Shown: positions 7,766 through 14,501 of the stretch, in pieces
How positions within the stretch are numbered: position 1 is the stretch's first letter
Layout of the letters: each line of letters begins with the position of its first letter
Assembly (NCBI GenBank): GCA_041663645.1
Contig: JBAYMH010000008.1
Span: 1-27,140, forward strand
Reading direction: 5' to 3'
DNA length: 27,140 bases
From: Minisyncoccus sp023229485
Lineage (GTDB): Bacteria; Patescibacteriota; Minisyncoccia; Minisyncoccales; Minisyncoccaceae
The notes under the pieces: generated by a model
Told to the model about the DNA's origin: nothing
The model's input: the letters and a program-made list of their open reading frames with translations, nothing else
Database searches by the model: none
Translations under genes and position numbers: made by a program

Positions 7766-8998
7766 TTAATTTCCGCATCCACCTGATGTCGTCGCAGTAG
7801 TTGAACCCACTCCAAATCCCGCAGCAGGTGTTTCACTGGAAATAGATTTACTGCAAGCTTCTGGATTACCATTAAAGGCACCGCAGATAGACTTTAGTAA
7901 ACTATTACTATCCCTTCCCGATTGAACCTGTGTTCCATTAATAACTAATGTAGGAGAACCTTGAATGCCGTATTTTTCATTGTCTGCTTTAAAAATATTG
8001 AAGCCAGGGTATTCTCCAACAAAATCTTTTTTGTTTGTATAATTTGAAATGACGTTAAATTCTTTCTCGCCACTTACTGTACAAGAATTTAATTTTGTCT
8101 TATCGATTGATACAGAGGCAAGACAGTCGTCCCCTTTTCCCTCTTTTAAGAAACATTTTAAATAAGGAATGAGCTTATCTTTTTGTTCTTTCTGAATACA
8201 ATATTGATTCAATTCTTCTTTTAATTCAGCTTCTCCATGCATAGCATAGTTACAAAATTTTAGACTAAAATCTATTTTGTCACCCAACGCCTCAACTACT
8301 GGAATAATCCCCTTCTCTATTTGAGTACCATAAGGACAATGACTCATAACAAACAATTCAACGGATGGTTTATCTGATTTTTTAATCTCAGTTGATGCTG
8401 TTGGATTAGTGGCAGTAACTGGCTCTTTCGAAATATCTACTTCTTGAAATGTTATTTTTTTACCATCGGTTGAAGCATATACTGTAACTGGATTACCATT
8501 AGACATTGCTTCAAATTTGTAAAAAGAATATGTATTGCTGTCCACTGTTCCAAGGGTAACGGTTACTCCTTGTGCAAGATATTTATTTATATAATTAATA
8601 GACTTTGCAATGACGGTATTTTTATCTTCGGATGTTACTGTGGGGGTTGTACTAGCATTTCCCGCACATGCAAAAAGTTCGTTTAACTTTTTCCTTGTTA
8701 ATTTTCCAACAATTCCAGTCGGCTTAGTTATTTCGTTTGGAGTTAATATTTCTTGACTATATTTATTTTGAAAATCCATTATGGCTGCAGTAATGTAAAT
8801 GTCAAAGGAACTTGAGGTCCACTCACTTTTATAAACTCCTTCTTTTATTAGTGCTGTTCTAAGGGCGTTAACATCTTCCCCTTTACTTCCTAATTTAAGG
8901 TCTTTTTTAAAATTGTAGCACCACCCATCGGTGCTGGCACTAGCAAACCCTAAAAAGCAAAAAGAAAATAAGATGACAAGTAATGATATTTTTTTCAT
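7766..8998 (-). CDS. Secreted peptidoglycan-binding / DsbA-like thioredoxin-fold fusion protein
   Basis: 410 residues. Signal peptide 1-22. Residues about 30-110 match a peptidoglycan-binding (PG_binding_1-like) domain (L-x-x-G-S-K-G-E-D-V, then D-F-Q-N-K-Y and the closing T-G-x-V-G-K-L-T). A low-complexity linker and a small beta-rich region (about 140-190) follow. Residues about 210-380 are a thioredoxin-fold DsbA/GILT-like domain: the redox site is S-H-C-P-Y-G-T-Q (C221) and the cis-Pro loop is G-S-P-T-L-V (P349). The site is C-P-Y-G, so the second Cys of a normal C-x-x-C is missing. Many other Cys (249, 267, 282, 292, 306, 372, 382) could act as partners or form structural disulfides. The C-terminus is a Gly/Ser/Thr tail ending G-G-C-G-N. 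It probably works outside the cell at the wall, in thiol chemistry of secreted proteins; that role is inferred. Confidence 0.9.
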   Translation of the reverse strand: MKKISLLVILFSFCFLGFASASTDGWCYNFKKDLKLGSKGEDVNALRTALIKEGVYKSEWTSSSFDIYITAAIMDFQNKYSQEILTPNEITKPTGIVGKLTRKKLNELFACAGNASTTPTVTSEDKNTVIAKSINYINKYLAQGVTVTLGTVDSNTYSFYKFEAMSNGNPVTVYASTDGKKITFQEVDISKEPVTATNPTASTEIKKSDKPSVELFVMSHCPYGTQIEKGIIPVVEALGDKIDFSLKFCNYAMHGEAELKEELNQYCIQKEQKDKLIPYLKCFLKEGKGDDCLASVSIDKTKLNSCTVSGEKEFNVISNYTNKKDFVGEYPGFNIFKADNEKYGIQGSPTLVINGTQVQSGRDSNSLLKSICGAFNGNPEACSKSISSETPAAGFGVGSTTATTSGGCGN

Positions 8999-9029
8999 TT
9001 CTTTTATTGATTACTTTATTAATGCTTTA

Positions 9030-9058
9030 ATTGTATATAAAGAACCATTTTAAGGCAA
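9030..9058 (-). promoter_or_regulatory. Promoter of the DsbA-like gene
   Basis: -35 TTGCCT (9053-9058), a 17-base spacer and -10 TACAAT (9030-9035) on the minus strand. The leader would be about 25 bases. Confidence 0.6.
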
Positions 9059-9087
9059 CCCTTATTATATAAATGGAGAGTCGTGCT

Positions 9088-9124
9088 GAGGTCCGACCTC
9101 AGGTCCGACCTCAGGTCGGACCTC
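9088..9124. repeat. Three tandem 11-base palindromes, period 12 (candidate operator or hairpin)
   Basis: AGGTCCGACCT occurs at 9089-9099 and 9101-9111, and its complement form AGGTCGGACCT at 9113-9123, each separated by one C. Each unit is itself a palindrome around one central base. Units 1 and 3, with the flanking G9088 and C9124, pair perfectly over 12 bases with unit 2 as the loop. The block is strongly GC-rich in an AT-rich gap and lies between the promoters of two divergent genes. There is no T-run, so it is not an ordinary terminator. A dimeric repressor site or a structured RNA are both possible. Confidence 0.85.
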
Positions 9125-9130
9125 GTCATA

Positions 9131-9159
9131 GTGACAGATGCGGAAAAATATATTAAAGT
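9131..9159 (+). promoter_or_regulatory. Weak candidate promoter for the HD-domain gene
   Basis: GTGACA (9131-9136, one base off the consensus -35), a 17-base spacer and TAAAGT (9154-9159). If used, the transcript would start close to the ATG at 9166 and be nearly leaderless. The palindrome block ends six bases before the -35. Confidence 0.35.
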
Positions 9160-9165
9160 AAAAAT

Positions 9166-9807
9166 ATGAACGAAATGATAAAGAAACTTAAGGATATTGT
9201 TGCTAATATTCCATCTTCTTCTGATCATGACTTTGAACATACTATAAGGGTTTATAATTTGTGTTTACATCTAGCTAAAGAAGAAAAAGATGTAGATATG
9301 AATGTACTTGAAGCTGCAGCAATGCTGCATGATATTGCAAGAGAAAAAGAAAATAATGATTCCAGTCTAGATCACGCCATACTCGGTGCTGAAATGGCTG
9401 GTTTAATTTTGAAGGATTATGGTTTCACCAATGCTGAAGTTAAAAATATAAGGCATTGCATATCTGCCCATCGCTATCGTAATGATATCAAGCCAGAAAC
9501 GATTGAGGCTAAAATACTATTTGACGCTGATAAGCTTGATTCGACTGGTGCAATAGGCATAGCAAGAGCAATGGCTTGGGTGGGACGAAATAATACCCAG
9601 ATATATACAAATCCTGAACAAACAAGGCAAGCAGTCGAACGAAAATCTAAAACTACCGACAGTCCTCAGACTGAATTTGAAGTGAAGATAAAAAAAATTG
9701 GAGAAAAAATGTTTACTTCTTCAGGAAAAAAATTAGCTCAAGAAAGAATTGCTTATTTTAAGAATTTTCTGGATCGGTTTGAAAAGGAAATTAATGGAGA
9801 ATTATAA
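9166..9807 (+). CDS. HD-domain metal-dependent phosphohydrolase
   Basis: 213 residues with no signal peptide. The HD fold is clear: H21-D22-F-E-H25 in the first helix, then the H55-D56 doublet, S-A-H-R-Y-R (100-105) and D120-A-D122-K-L-D with a following T-G-A-I-G-I-A-R-A. This order matches the YedJ/YpgQ-type HD hydrolases, which act on phosphate esters of nucleotides. The exact substrate is not evident. The rest (from about 150) is helical and charged, as in the family. It is divergent from the DsbA-like gene across the palindrome block, and convergent with the HtrA-like gene, with back-to-back terminators between them. Confidence 0.9.
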   Translation: MNEMIKKLKDIVANIPSSSDHDFEHTIRVYNLCLHLAKEEKDVDMNVLEAAAMLHDIAREKENNDSSLDHAILGAEMAGLILKDYGFTNAEVKNIRHCISAHRYRNDIKPETIEAKILFDADKLDSTGAIGIARAMAWVGRNNTQIYTNPEQTRQAVERKSKTTDSPQTEFEVKIKKIGEKMFTSSGKKLAQERIAYFKNFLDRFEKEINGEL

Positions 9808-9836
9808 AAACGGACTTTGTCCGTTTTAATTTTTTA
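9807..9836 (+). terminator. Terminator of the HD gene
   Basis: A 9-base-pair stem (9807-9815 with 9819-9827) with a TTT loop is followed by AA and six T. It begins at the last base of the stop codon. Confidence 0.8.
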
Positions 9837-9856
9837 TATATTTTTTATAAAATAAT

Positions 9857-9879
9857 AAAAATCCGCTATTAAGCGGATA
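9857..9879 (-). terminator. Terminator of the HtrA-like gene
   Basis: Stem ATCCGC (9861-9866) with GCGGAT (9873-9878). On the minus strand it is followed by five T and more T-rich sequence, just past the protease stop codon. Confidence 0.75.
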
Positions 9880-9883
9880 TTTA

Positions 9884-10909
9884 TTATTTCTTTTCTTTTA
9901 AATCTACGATTATTTTTTTAATTGTTTTCCCTCTTGCTACCACCAACTCTGTCTTGTCCCCTACTTGAAAACTTGAAAGAATATGATTCAAGGGATTATC
10001 TTGTGTAATTTTTTCTCCATTCATTTCAAGAACAATATCATACTCTTTTAATCCCGCTTGCTCAGCGGACGAACCTTTTGCAACTGGTGGTTCTCCAAAC
10101 ATTTCTCGAACAATTAGTGCTCCATAATTATAATCGAGTTTATTTTCTTTTGTAATCTCATCGCTTAAGAGAATATATTTAATCCCAAGAAATGGTTTTT
10201 TTATTTTCCCGGTATCTTTTACTTCACTAAGGTCATCTTTTATGTAATTGATTGGAATGGCAAAACCAATATTTTCTGCCCCGACAATCATTGCCGTATT
10301 AACTCCAATAACTTTCCCCTGCATATCAACAAGAGGTCCGCCAGAATTTCCTGGGTTAATCGCAGCATCAGTTTGAATGAGTCCACGAAGATTAGTCGCT
10401 TTTGAATCGCCTCCACTATATGCAGTAATTTTTCTGCTTAATCCAGAAACAATACCGAGAGAAAGAGTATCTTCAAACTCTCCTAAAGGATTTCCAACTG
10501 CTAAGACCGATTCTCCTAATTCTACATTGTCAGAATTTCCCATTTTTAAAAATGGCAAGCCTTTCGCTTCTATTTTTAAAATAGCAATATCTATCAATGG
10601 GTCTTTTGCTAAAACTTTAGCTTGATATTTATGGTCTGGATCAAGTATTACTGTGTAGTCTGCTTCTCCATCATCAACAACGTGATTGCATGTCAAGACA
10701 TATCCGTCATTCGAAACAATAAAACCTGAACCTCCTCCAATCTTGGTTCGTTGTTTTGATTCAGCCATTTTTTTTGGGAAGGCAACTTTTTCCCCCCTAA
10801 TTGGAAGAAAGTAGTATTCTTCTATCTGAGGTAAATCTCTCGAAGCAACAATAGTAATAACAGCGGGGCAAGTTTTTTTAGCTATATTAACAATTGGAGA
10901 TTTGAACAT
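9884..10909 (-). CDS. HtrA/Deg-like trypsin-fold serine protease with PDZ domain, no export signal
   Basis: 341 residues. The catalytic triad is intact: H76 in T-C-N-H-V-V, D107 in D-P-L-I-D-I-A-I-L-K, and S189 in N-P-G-N-S-G-G-P-L. The oxyanion region and the G-F-A-I-P-I strand are normal. A single PDZ domain covers about 238-338. The family degrades misfolded or exported proteins, usually in the periplasm or outside the membrane. Here the ATG start gives M-F-K-S-P-I-V with no signal peptide or membrane helix, and the frame upstream meets a stop before any alternative start, so the protein looks cytoplasmic. Residues 24-55 form a longer-than-usual loop before the protease core. It is a single gene with its own promoter and terminator. 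Confidence 0.93.
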   Translation of the reverse strand: MFKSPIVNIAKKTCPAVITIVASRDLPQIEEYYFLPIRGEKVAFPKKMAESKQRTKIGGGSGFIVSNDGYVLTCNHVVDDGEADYTVILDPDHKYQAKVLAKDPLIDIAILKIEAKGLPFLKMGNSDNVELGESVLAVGNPLGEFEDTLSLGIVSGLSRKITAYSGGDSKATNLRGLIQTDAAINPGNSGGPLVDMQGKVIGVNTAMIVGAENIGFAIPINYIKDDLSEVKDTGKIKKPFLGIKYILLSDEITKENKLDYNYGALIVREMFGEPPVAKGSSAEQAGLKEYDIVLEMNGEKITQDNPLNHILSSFQVGDKTELVVARGKTIKKIIVDLKEKK

Positions 10910-10950
10910 AGGATTTTTATTGTGATTATTTTTACTGATTTATTAGTTTA

Positions 10951-10980
10951 ATTCTATCATAAAATTACCATTGATAACAA
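10951..10980 (-). promoter_or_regulatory. Promoter of the HtrA-like gene
   Basis: -35 TTGTTA (10975-10980), an 18-base spacer and -10 TAGAAT (10951-10956) on the minus strand. Its -35 overlaps the -35 region of the divergent tRNA-Arg promoter. Confidence 0.5.
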
Positions 10981-10999
10981 ATATAAACTGTGATACATT
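10971..10999 (+). promoter_or_regulatory. Promoter of tRNA-Arg
   Basis: -35 TTGATA (10971-10976), a 17-base spacer and -10 TACATT (10994-10999). Transcription would begin about 12 bases before the mature tRNA. Confidence 0.55.
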
Positions 11000-11018
11000 T
11001 TCATTGTTATCCTTTTTC

Positions 11019-11090
11019 GTCCCCGTAGTTCAATGGACAGAACAAGAGACTCCTAAGCTCTAGATAAAGGTTCGATTCCTTTCGGGGACA
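11019..11090 (+). tRNA. tRNA-Arg (anticodon CCU)
   Basis: 72 bases. The acceptor stem GTCCCCG (11019-11025) pairs with CGGGGAC (11083-11089); the discriminator is A11090. D-arm GTTC/GAAC, with the A-A-T-G-G loop. The anticodon loop C-T-C-C-T-A-A (11050-11056) gives CCU, reading AGG. The anticodon stem has an A-G mismatch next to the loop. The T-loop is T-T-C-G-A-T-T. The 3' CCA is not encoded, so a CCA-adding enzyme is needed. It is followed at once by a strong terminator. Confidence 0.95.
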
Positions 11091-11097
11091 CTTATAT

Positions 11098-11124
11098 AAA
11101 AACAACCCTTTTGGGTTGTTTTTG
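11098..11124 (+). terminator. Terminator of tRNA-Arg
   Basis: A perfect 11-base-pair stem (11098-11108 with 11113-11123) has a TTTT loop and its arm ends in a T-run. Confidence 0.85.
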
Positions 11125-11137
11125 GATAATAGACTCA

Positions 11138-11179
11138 CCGAAAGGAATCGAAGGCTTTTGATTGACTGAATCAAAAGCC
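11138..11179 (+). repeat. Inverted copy of the tRNA-Arg T-arm plus an adjacent hairpin
   Basis: Bases 11138-11152 are the exact reverse complement of the T-arm and 3' acceptor side of the upstream tRNA-Arg (11071-11085, 15 of 15). They are followed at once by a perfect 11-base-pair hairpin (11153-11163 with 11169-11179, loop of five). It lies just beyond the tRNA terminator. No coding frame explains it. Whether it is transcribed is not known. Confidence 0.85.
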
Positions 11180-11256
11180 AGCCTGAGCCAGTTTCCTGTG
11201 AACAAAAACGACTTTCTTTTGGGGATTTCGCTTTTATTTTTTTATATAATTTCCCA

Positions 11257-11284
11257 TTGAATATTTTCTAAAAATACATATAAT
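11257..11284 (+). promoter_or_regulatory. Promoter of tRNA-Ala
   Basis: -35 TTGAAT (11257-11262), a 16-base spacer and a perfect -10 TATAAT (11279-11284). The start would fall about seven bases before the mature tRNA. Confidence 0.65.
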
Positions 11285-11298
11285 ATAAACATATCCAT

Positions 11299-11369
11299 GG
11301 GCCCTTAGTATAGAGGTAACACACATCCATGGCATGGATGAGTCCGGGGTTCAATTCCCCGAGGGTCCA
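11299..11369 (+). tRNA. tRNA-Ala (anticodon GGC)
   Basis: 71 bases. Acceptor GGGCCCT (11299-11305) pairs with AGGGTCC (11362-11368) and contains the G3-U70 wobble that defines alanine identity; the discriminator is A11369. The anticodon stem CATCC/GGATG encloses loop A-T-G-G-C-A-T with anticodon GGC and the A32-U38 pair typical of this isoacceptor. The T-arm is CGGGG-TTCAATT-CCCCG. The D-stem has one A-C mismatch. The 3' CCA is not encoded. Confidence 0.95.
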
Positions 11370-11405
11370 CAAAAATAATCCGCTAAAAGCGGATTTTATT
11401 TTTGT
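11370..11405 (+). terminator. Terminator of tRNA-Ala
   Basis: Core stem AATCCGC (11377-11383) with GCGGATT (11389-11395), extended by outer A-rich/T-rich pairing, followed by a T-rich stretch. Confidence 0.8.
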
Positions 11406-11413
11406 GGTATCTC

Positions 11414-11530
11414 CCCTCGGGGAATTGAAGACGGGGGCCTGTTTGAATCCGAGTCGGGCCTCTAAATATTTTTCTGCTGAAAAATTTTAGAGGAATTCCC
11501 CGAGGGTCTGTATTCTCTTTGGGAATTGAA
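11414..11530 (+). other. Block of inverted and direct tRNA-Ala T-arm copies; candidate structured RNA or tRNA-derived remnant
   Basis: 11414-11429 is the exact reverse complement of the tRNA-Ala T-arm and acceptor side (11350-11365, 16 of 16). 11494-11508 is a direct copy of 11353-11367 (15 of 15). 11521-11530 is again inverted (10 bases). The first two can pair with each other over 13 bases. Between them lies a second stem formed by CCTCTAAA (11458-11465) and a TTTTAGAGG-type arm ending at 11493. The stretch 11441-11463 also resembles a degenerate tRNA 3' end. No protein frame is credible here. Confidence 0.6.
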
Positions 11531-11544
11531 GGTGAAAAAAGCAA

Positions 11545-11578
11545 AGAAAAACTGGCCTCTTGGCCAGTTAATTCTTTT
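11545..11578. terminator. Bidirectional terminator between the tRNA-Ala region and the SIMPL gene
   Basis: A perfect 8-base-pair stem (11550-11557 with 11562-11569) with loop TCTT and T-runs on both strands. It ends the minus-strand SIMPL gene and any plus-strand transcript from the tRNA side. Confidence 0.8.
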
Positions 11579-11583
11579 TAAAA

Positions 11584-12318
11584 TTATTTTAATGTAAATG
11601 ATGCTTTTACTGTAACCATAACTTCCTTATCAACAGTTGAAACATCGTAATTGCCATAGTCAGAAACATCAACTGAGTTTGGTTGAGATACTTGAACAAC
11701 TCCAACGCTAGCAGCCTTTAAGGTTCCGACTTTCTTACCAGTTGTCTCGGCGATACTCTCGGCTCTCTTCTGAGCATCTTTCATGGCTTCTGGTAATAAT
11801 TCAACTCTAGTGTCTGGTAACTTAGAATAGTAGTATTCTGGACTTCCACTCGAAAAAATAACCCCTTGATCAATAACCCATTGAGCACTCTTTGAAAGAT
11901 CTTTTATCTTATTAATATCAGTTGATTGAACTAATACTGTTTGCATTAGAGTATATTCCTGAGGAAGACCTGTTCCCTCTTTTGAATAATTGTATTCTTT
12001 TTGCAAACTAACAGGAGAAATTGTAATTTCTGAATCTTCAATTTTATTTCCTTTTAGAAATTTTAAAACAATTGCTTCGTCGTTTTTCATTGTTGCATAT
12101 CCTGTTTTTAACCCTTCCTCCGTTACTTTACGAGAAAAACTGGAATTCCATTTAACGATATCGGAAGTTACTGTCTTTTTGGCTGAGCCTGTAACACTTA
12201 AAGAATTGTCTGAAGCCTTAACTTCAAGCCAAGTATTATTAACCCATGAAATTCCAACGATAAAAAATATTCCTAAAACTAATGCTGATACTATTCCTCC
12301 CATACCTACTTTTTCCAT
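11584..12318 (-). CDS. SIMPL (DUF541) domain protein, membrane-anchored
   Basis: 244 residues from the ATG at 12318; an in-frame TTG at 12375 adds 19 doubtful residues. One membrane anchor (about residues 6-27) precedes an extracytoplasmic SIMPL domain. Diagnostic features are L-S-V-T-G-S-A near the start of the domain, the long V-x-W-x-x-x-F strand, a Y-T-L-M-Q-T strand and the helix A-M-K-D-A-Q-K-R-A-E-S-I-A. The C-terminal half ends in a V-M-V-T-V-K-A-S-F strand. SIMPL proteins (for example BP26, YggE) form ring-like oligomers; their biochemical role is not settled. It is a single gene between the terminators of its own transcript and of HU. Confidence 0.9.
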   Translation of the reverse strand: MEKVGMGGIVSALVLGIFFIVGISWVNNTWLEVKASDNSLSVTGSAKKTVTSDIVKWNSSFSRKVTEEGLKTGYATMKNDEAIVLKFLKGNKIEDSEITISPVSLQKEYNYSKEGTGLPQEYTLMQTVLVQSTDINKIKDLSKSAQWVIDQGVIFSSGSPEYYYSKLPDTRVELLPEAMKDAQKRAESIAETTGKKVGTLKAASVGVVQVSQPNSVDVSDYGNYDVSTVDKEVMVTVKASFTLK

Positions 12319-12394
12319 GTTTTTATATATTATGATTATTAATTTAATAATAAAGCAATAAATAGAAGTAAGCAAGAGTCAAAAAATTACCTAA

Positions 12395-12421
12395 TAAAAA
12401 ACACTCCCAAATTGGGAGTGT
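12395..12421 (-). terminator. Terminator of the HU gene
   Basis: 9-base-pair stem ACACTCCCA (12401-12409) with TGGGAGTGT (12413-12421), loop of three, followed on the minus strand by six T. Confidence 0.85.
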
Positions 12422-12431
12422 AATTTTAATA

Positions 12432-12704
12432 CTATCTTACAGCGTCTTTTAATGATTTTCCTGCTTTAAATTTAGGACTTTTGCTAGCTGCGATTTGAAT
12501 CTCTTCACCTGTCTTAGGGTTTCTTCCTTTTCTAGCAGCTCTTTTTCCTACTCTAAAAGTTCCAAATCCTGTTAAGGTTACTTCACCACCTTTAGCTAAA
12601 ATTTTTGTAATTTCGTCTAATATTATGTTCAAAGTTTCTGCAGCGTCTTTTTTGGTCATAGCTGTAGCTTTAACAACAGCCTCTACGATATCTTCTTTTG
12701 TCAT
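12432..12704 (-). CDS. hup: DNA-binding protein HU
   Basis: 90 residues, the standard HU length. It binds and bends DNA as a dimer and packs the nucleoid. The core motif is T-G-F-G-T-F-R-V (45-52), with the arm G-R-N-P-K-T-G-E-E-I (60-69) that inserts its Pro into the minor groove, and P-K-F-K-A-G-K-S-L-K (76-85) near the end. No IHF-specific features are seen. The gene is monocistronic with a clear terminator. Confidence 0.96.
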   Translation of the reverse strand: MTKEDIVEAVVKATAMTKKDAAETLNIILDEITKILAKGGEVTLTGFGTFRVGKRAARKGRNPKTGEEIQIAASKSPKFKAGKSLKDAVR

Positions 12705-12791
12705 AGTTTTTATTGCTCAGATGTTTCCATACTAAGCGTTATCCTAATTGGTATTTATAAATTTAAAATATACTAAGTAAGTTATCGACCT

Positions 12792-14324
12792 TTATTTTGC
12801 ATATTCTATTATTCTGGATTCGCGAATCAACAAAACTTTTATTTCGCCCGGATACCTCAATTCTTGTTGTATCTTTTGAGCGATTTCCTTGGCAAGCTTA
12901 TGAGCTTCCAATTCATCTATGTCTTTCGGTTGGACAAATACCCTTAGTTCCCTCCCTCCTTGAATAGCATAAGCTTTATCTACTCCATGAAATGAAATGG
13001 CAATGTCTTCTAAATCTTCCAAACGCTTCAAATAATTTTCTAATGTGTCTTTTCTAGCTCCTGGCCTTGCTCCAGAAATCTGATCTGCGGCCTGAACTAT
13101 TCTTGCCTCAAGACTCTCGTAAGGATGTTCTTCGTGATGAGATTTAACTGCAGAAATAATTACTGGATCTACATCAAATTTTTCAAGAATTTTTCCTCCG
13201 ATGTCTGGATGTGAACCTTCTACTTTATAATCTAAGGCTTTTCCAATATCGTGAAGTAATCCAGCCTTCCTGCAAACAGAAATATTTAATCCTAGCTCAG
13301 CAGCTATTGCCGCTGATAAATGAGCAACCTCTATAGAATGATCTAAAACGTTTTGCCCATAACTAGTTCTAAATTGTAGTCTTCCTAAGATTTGTACTAA
13401 TTTGTCTGGTAAGTCAAGTACTCCTGTCTCGTAAATTGCAGCTTCACCCGCTTCTTTAATTTTTTTTGATATTTCCTGTTCAGCTTTTTCTATTTCTTGC
13501 TCTATACGTGAAGGCTGTATCCTGCCATCTCGTAAAAGTTTTTCCAGGGCGATTTTTGCAATTTCACGTCTTACGGGATTGAAGCTAGAAATAATAACTA
13601 GCCCTGGGGTTTCATCTACAATTAACTCTACCCCTGTAGCTTTTTCAAATGCTCTAATATTTCTACCCTCTTTTCCAATTATTCTTCCTTTTATTTCATC
13701 AGAAGGAATAGCGACCGAAGAAGTGGTAATCTCTTGAGTTTGCGAAAGAGCATATCCTTGAACCGCATGGGTAATGATTTCTCTTGCTTTTTTCTCATAT
13801 TGATCTGTTCCCCTATCTTCCATCTTCCTTATTCTTTCTAAGGTTTCTACTTCATACTCTTTTTCTATTTTTCCAAGCAATTCGTCCTTTGCTTGAATAC
13901 GGCTCAAGCCTGCTATCTTTTCAAGTTTTTTAAGCTCGTCTTCTCTCATTAATTCTATTTCTTTTTTTATCTCTTTTAGTCTTTCTATTTTATCAGCAAT
14001 TTCTTTTTCTTTTATCGAGATATTTTTTTCTTTAACATCTGATTCTTCTTCTTTCTTGAAAAGACGATTTTCGGCCTTAATAACTACTTTTTGCCTTTCT
14101 TCTAGATCGGTATAGGACTTTCGTTCCATTTCTTCAATCTTTTCTTTTGACTTACTCATCATTTCATCAATGTTTTGCTTGGTTTGAGTAATTCTTTTTT
14201 GAAGTTCAGCTTCAATAGTTCCCGCCCTCTTTCTTGCTATTGATTGTCTAACATAGTACCCAACAAGAGCACCTATCAATAGTGCCAGTATCGCCACGAC
14301 GATTGGCGTTAAAAAATCTGTCAT
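12792..14324 (-). CDS. rny: Ribonuclease Y
   Basis: 510 residues, normal for RNase Y, a membrane-tethered endoribonuclease that starts mRNA decay. Domains in order: an N-terminal membrane helix (about 5-25), a long charged coiled coil (about 30-190), a KH RNA-binding domain with G-R-I-I-G-K-E-G-R-N (213-222), and an HD nuclease domain with H329 region D-H-S-I-E-V-A, H358-D359 in L-L-H-D-I-G-K-A-L-D, and K-S-H-H-E-E-H (395-400). The conserved tail P-G-E-I-K-V-L-L-I-R-E (492-502) is intact. A promoter with a leader of about 140 bases lies upstream. Confidence 0.97.
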   Translation of the reverse strand: MTDFLTPIVVAILALLIGALVGYYVRQSIARKRAGTIEAELQKRITQTKQNIDEMMSKSKEKIEEMERKSYTDLEERQKVVIKAENRLFKKEEESDVKEKNISIKEKEIADKIERLKEIKKEIELMREDELKKLEKIAGLSRIQAKDELLGKIEKEYEVETLERIRKMEDRGTDQYEKKAREIITHAVQGYALSQTQEITTSSVAIPSDEIKGRIIGKEGRNIRAFEKATGVELIVDETPGLVIISSFNPVRREIAKIALEKLLRDGRIQPSRIEQEIEKAEQEISKKIKEAGEAAIYETGVLDLPDKLVQILGRLQFRTSYGQNVLDHSIEVAHLSAAIAAELGLNISVCRKAGLLHDIGKALDYKVEGSHPDIGGKILEKFDVDPVIISAVKSHHEEHPYESLEARIVQAADQISGARPGARKDTLENYLKRLEDLEDIAISFHGVDKAYAIQGGRELRVFVQPKDIDELEAHKLAKEIAQKIQQELRYPGEIKVLLIRESRIIEYAK

Positions 14325-14472
14325 ATTGGCGATTTGAATTTTGGCTTTCCAACTAAAATAAAGTTATTCTTTTTTTATTTTTAAAGTTCTTTCCTTAAAA
14401 TCTTGTTAAAATTTTTGTTATTTTAAACAGATACCAAAGATTCAAAATTATGATTATGTTTGATACGCTTAG

Positions 14473-14501
14473 AGTATAACAAAAAAGCCTTGCAAGTACA
14501 A
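14473..14501 (-). promoter_or_regulatory. Promoter of rny, overlapping a terminator hairpin
   Basis: -35 TTGTAC (14496-14501), a 17-base spacer and -10 TATACT (14473-14478) on the minus strand. The -35 lies in the arm and loop of the hairpin at 14481-14509, and the T-run of the hairpin fills the spacer. Confidence 0.55.

Noticed and set aside
9088..9124. Terminator for the gene at 7766 or the gene at 9166
   Set aside because: It lies upstream of both divergent genes and has no T-run on either strand.
11019..11530. tRNA-site integration (att) explanation for T-arm copies
   Set aside because: No integrase gene is nearby, the main copies are inverted, and both tRNAs show the same pattern; only the 15-base direct copy at 11494 would fit an att remnant.
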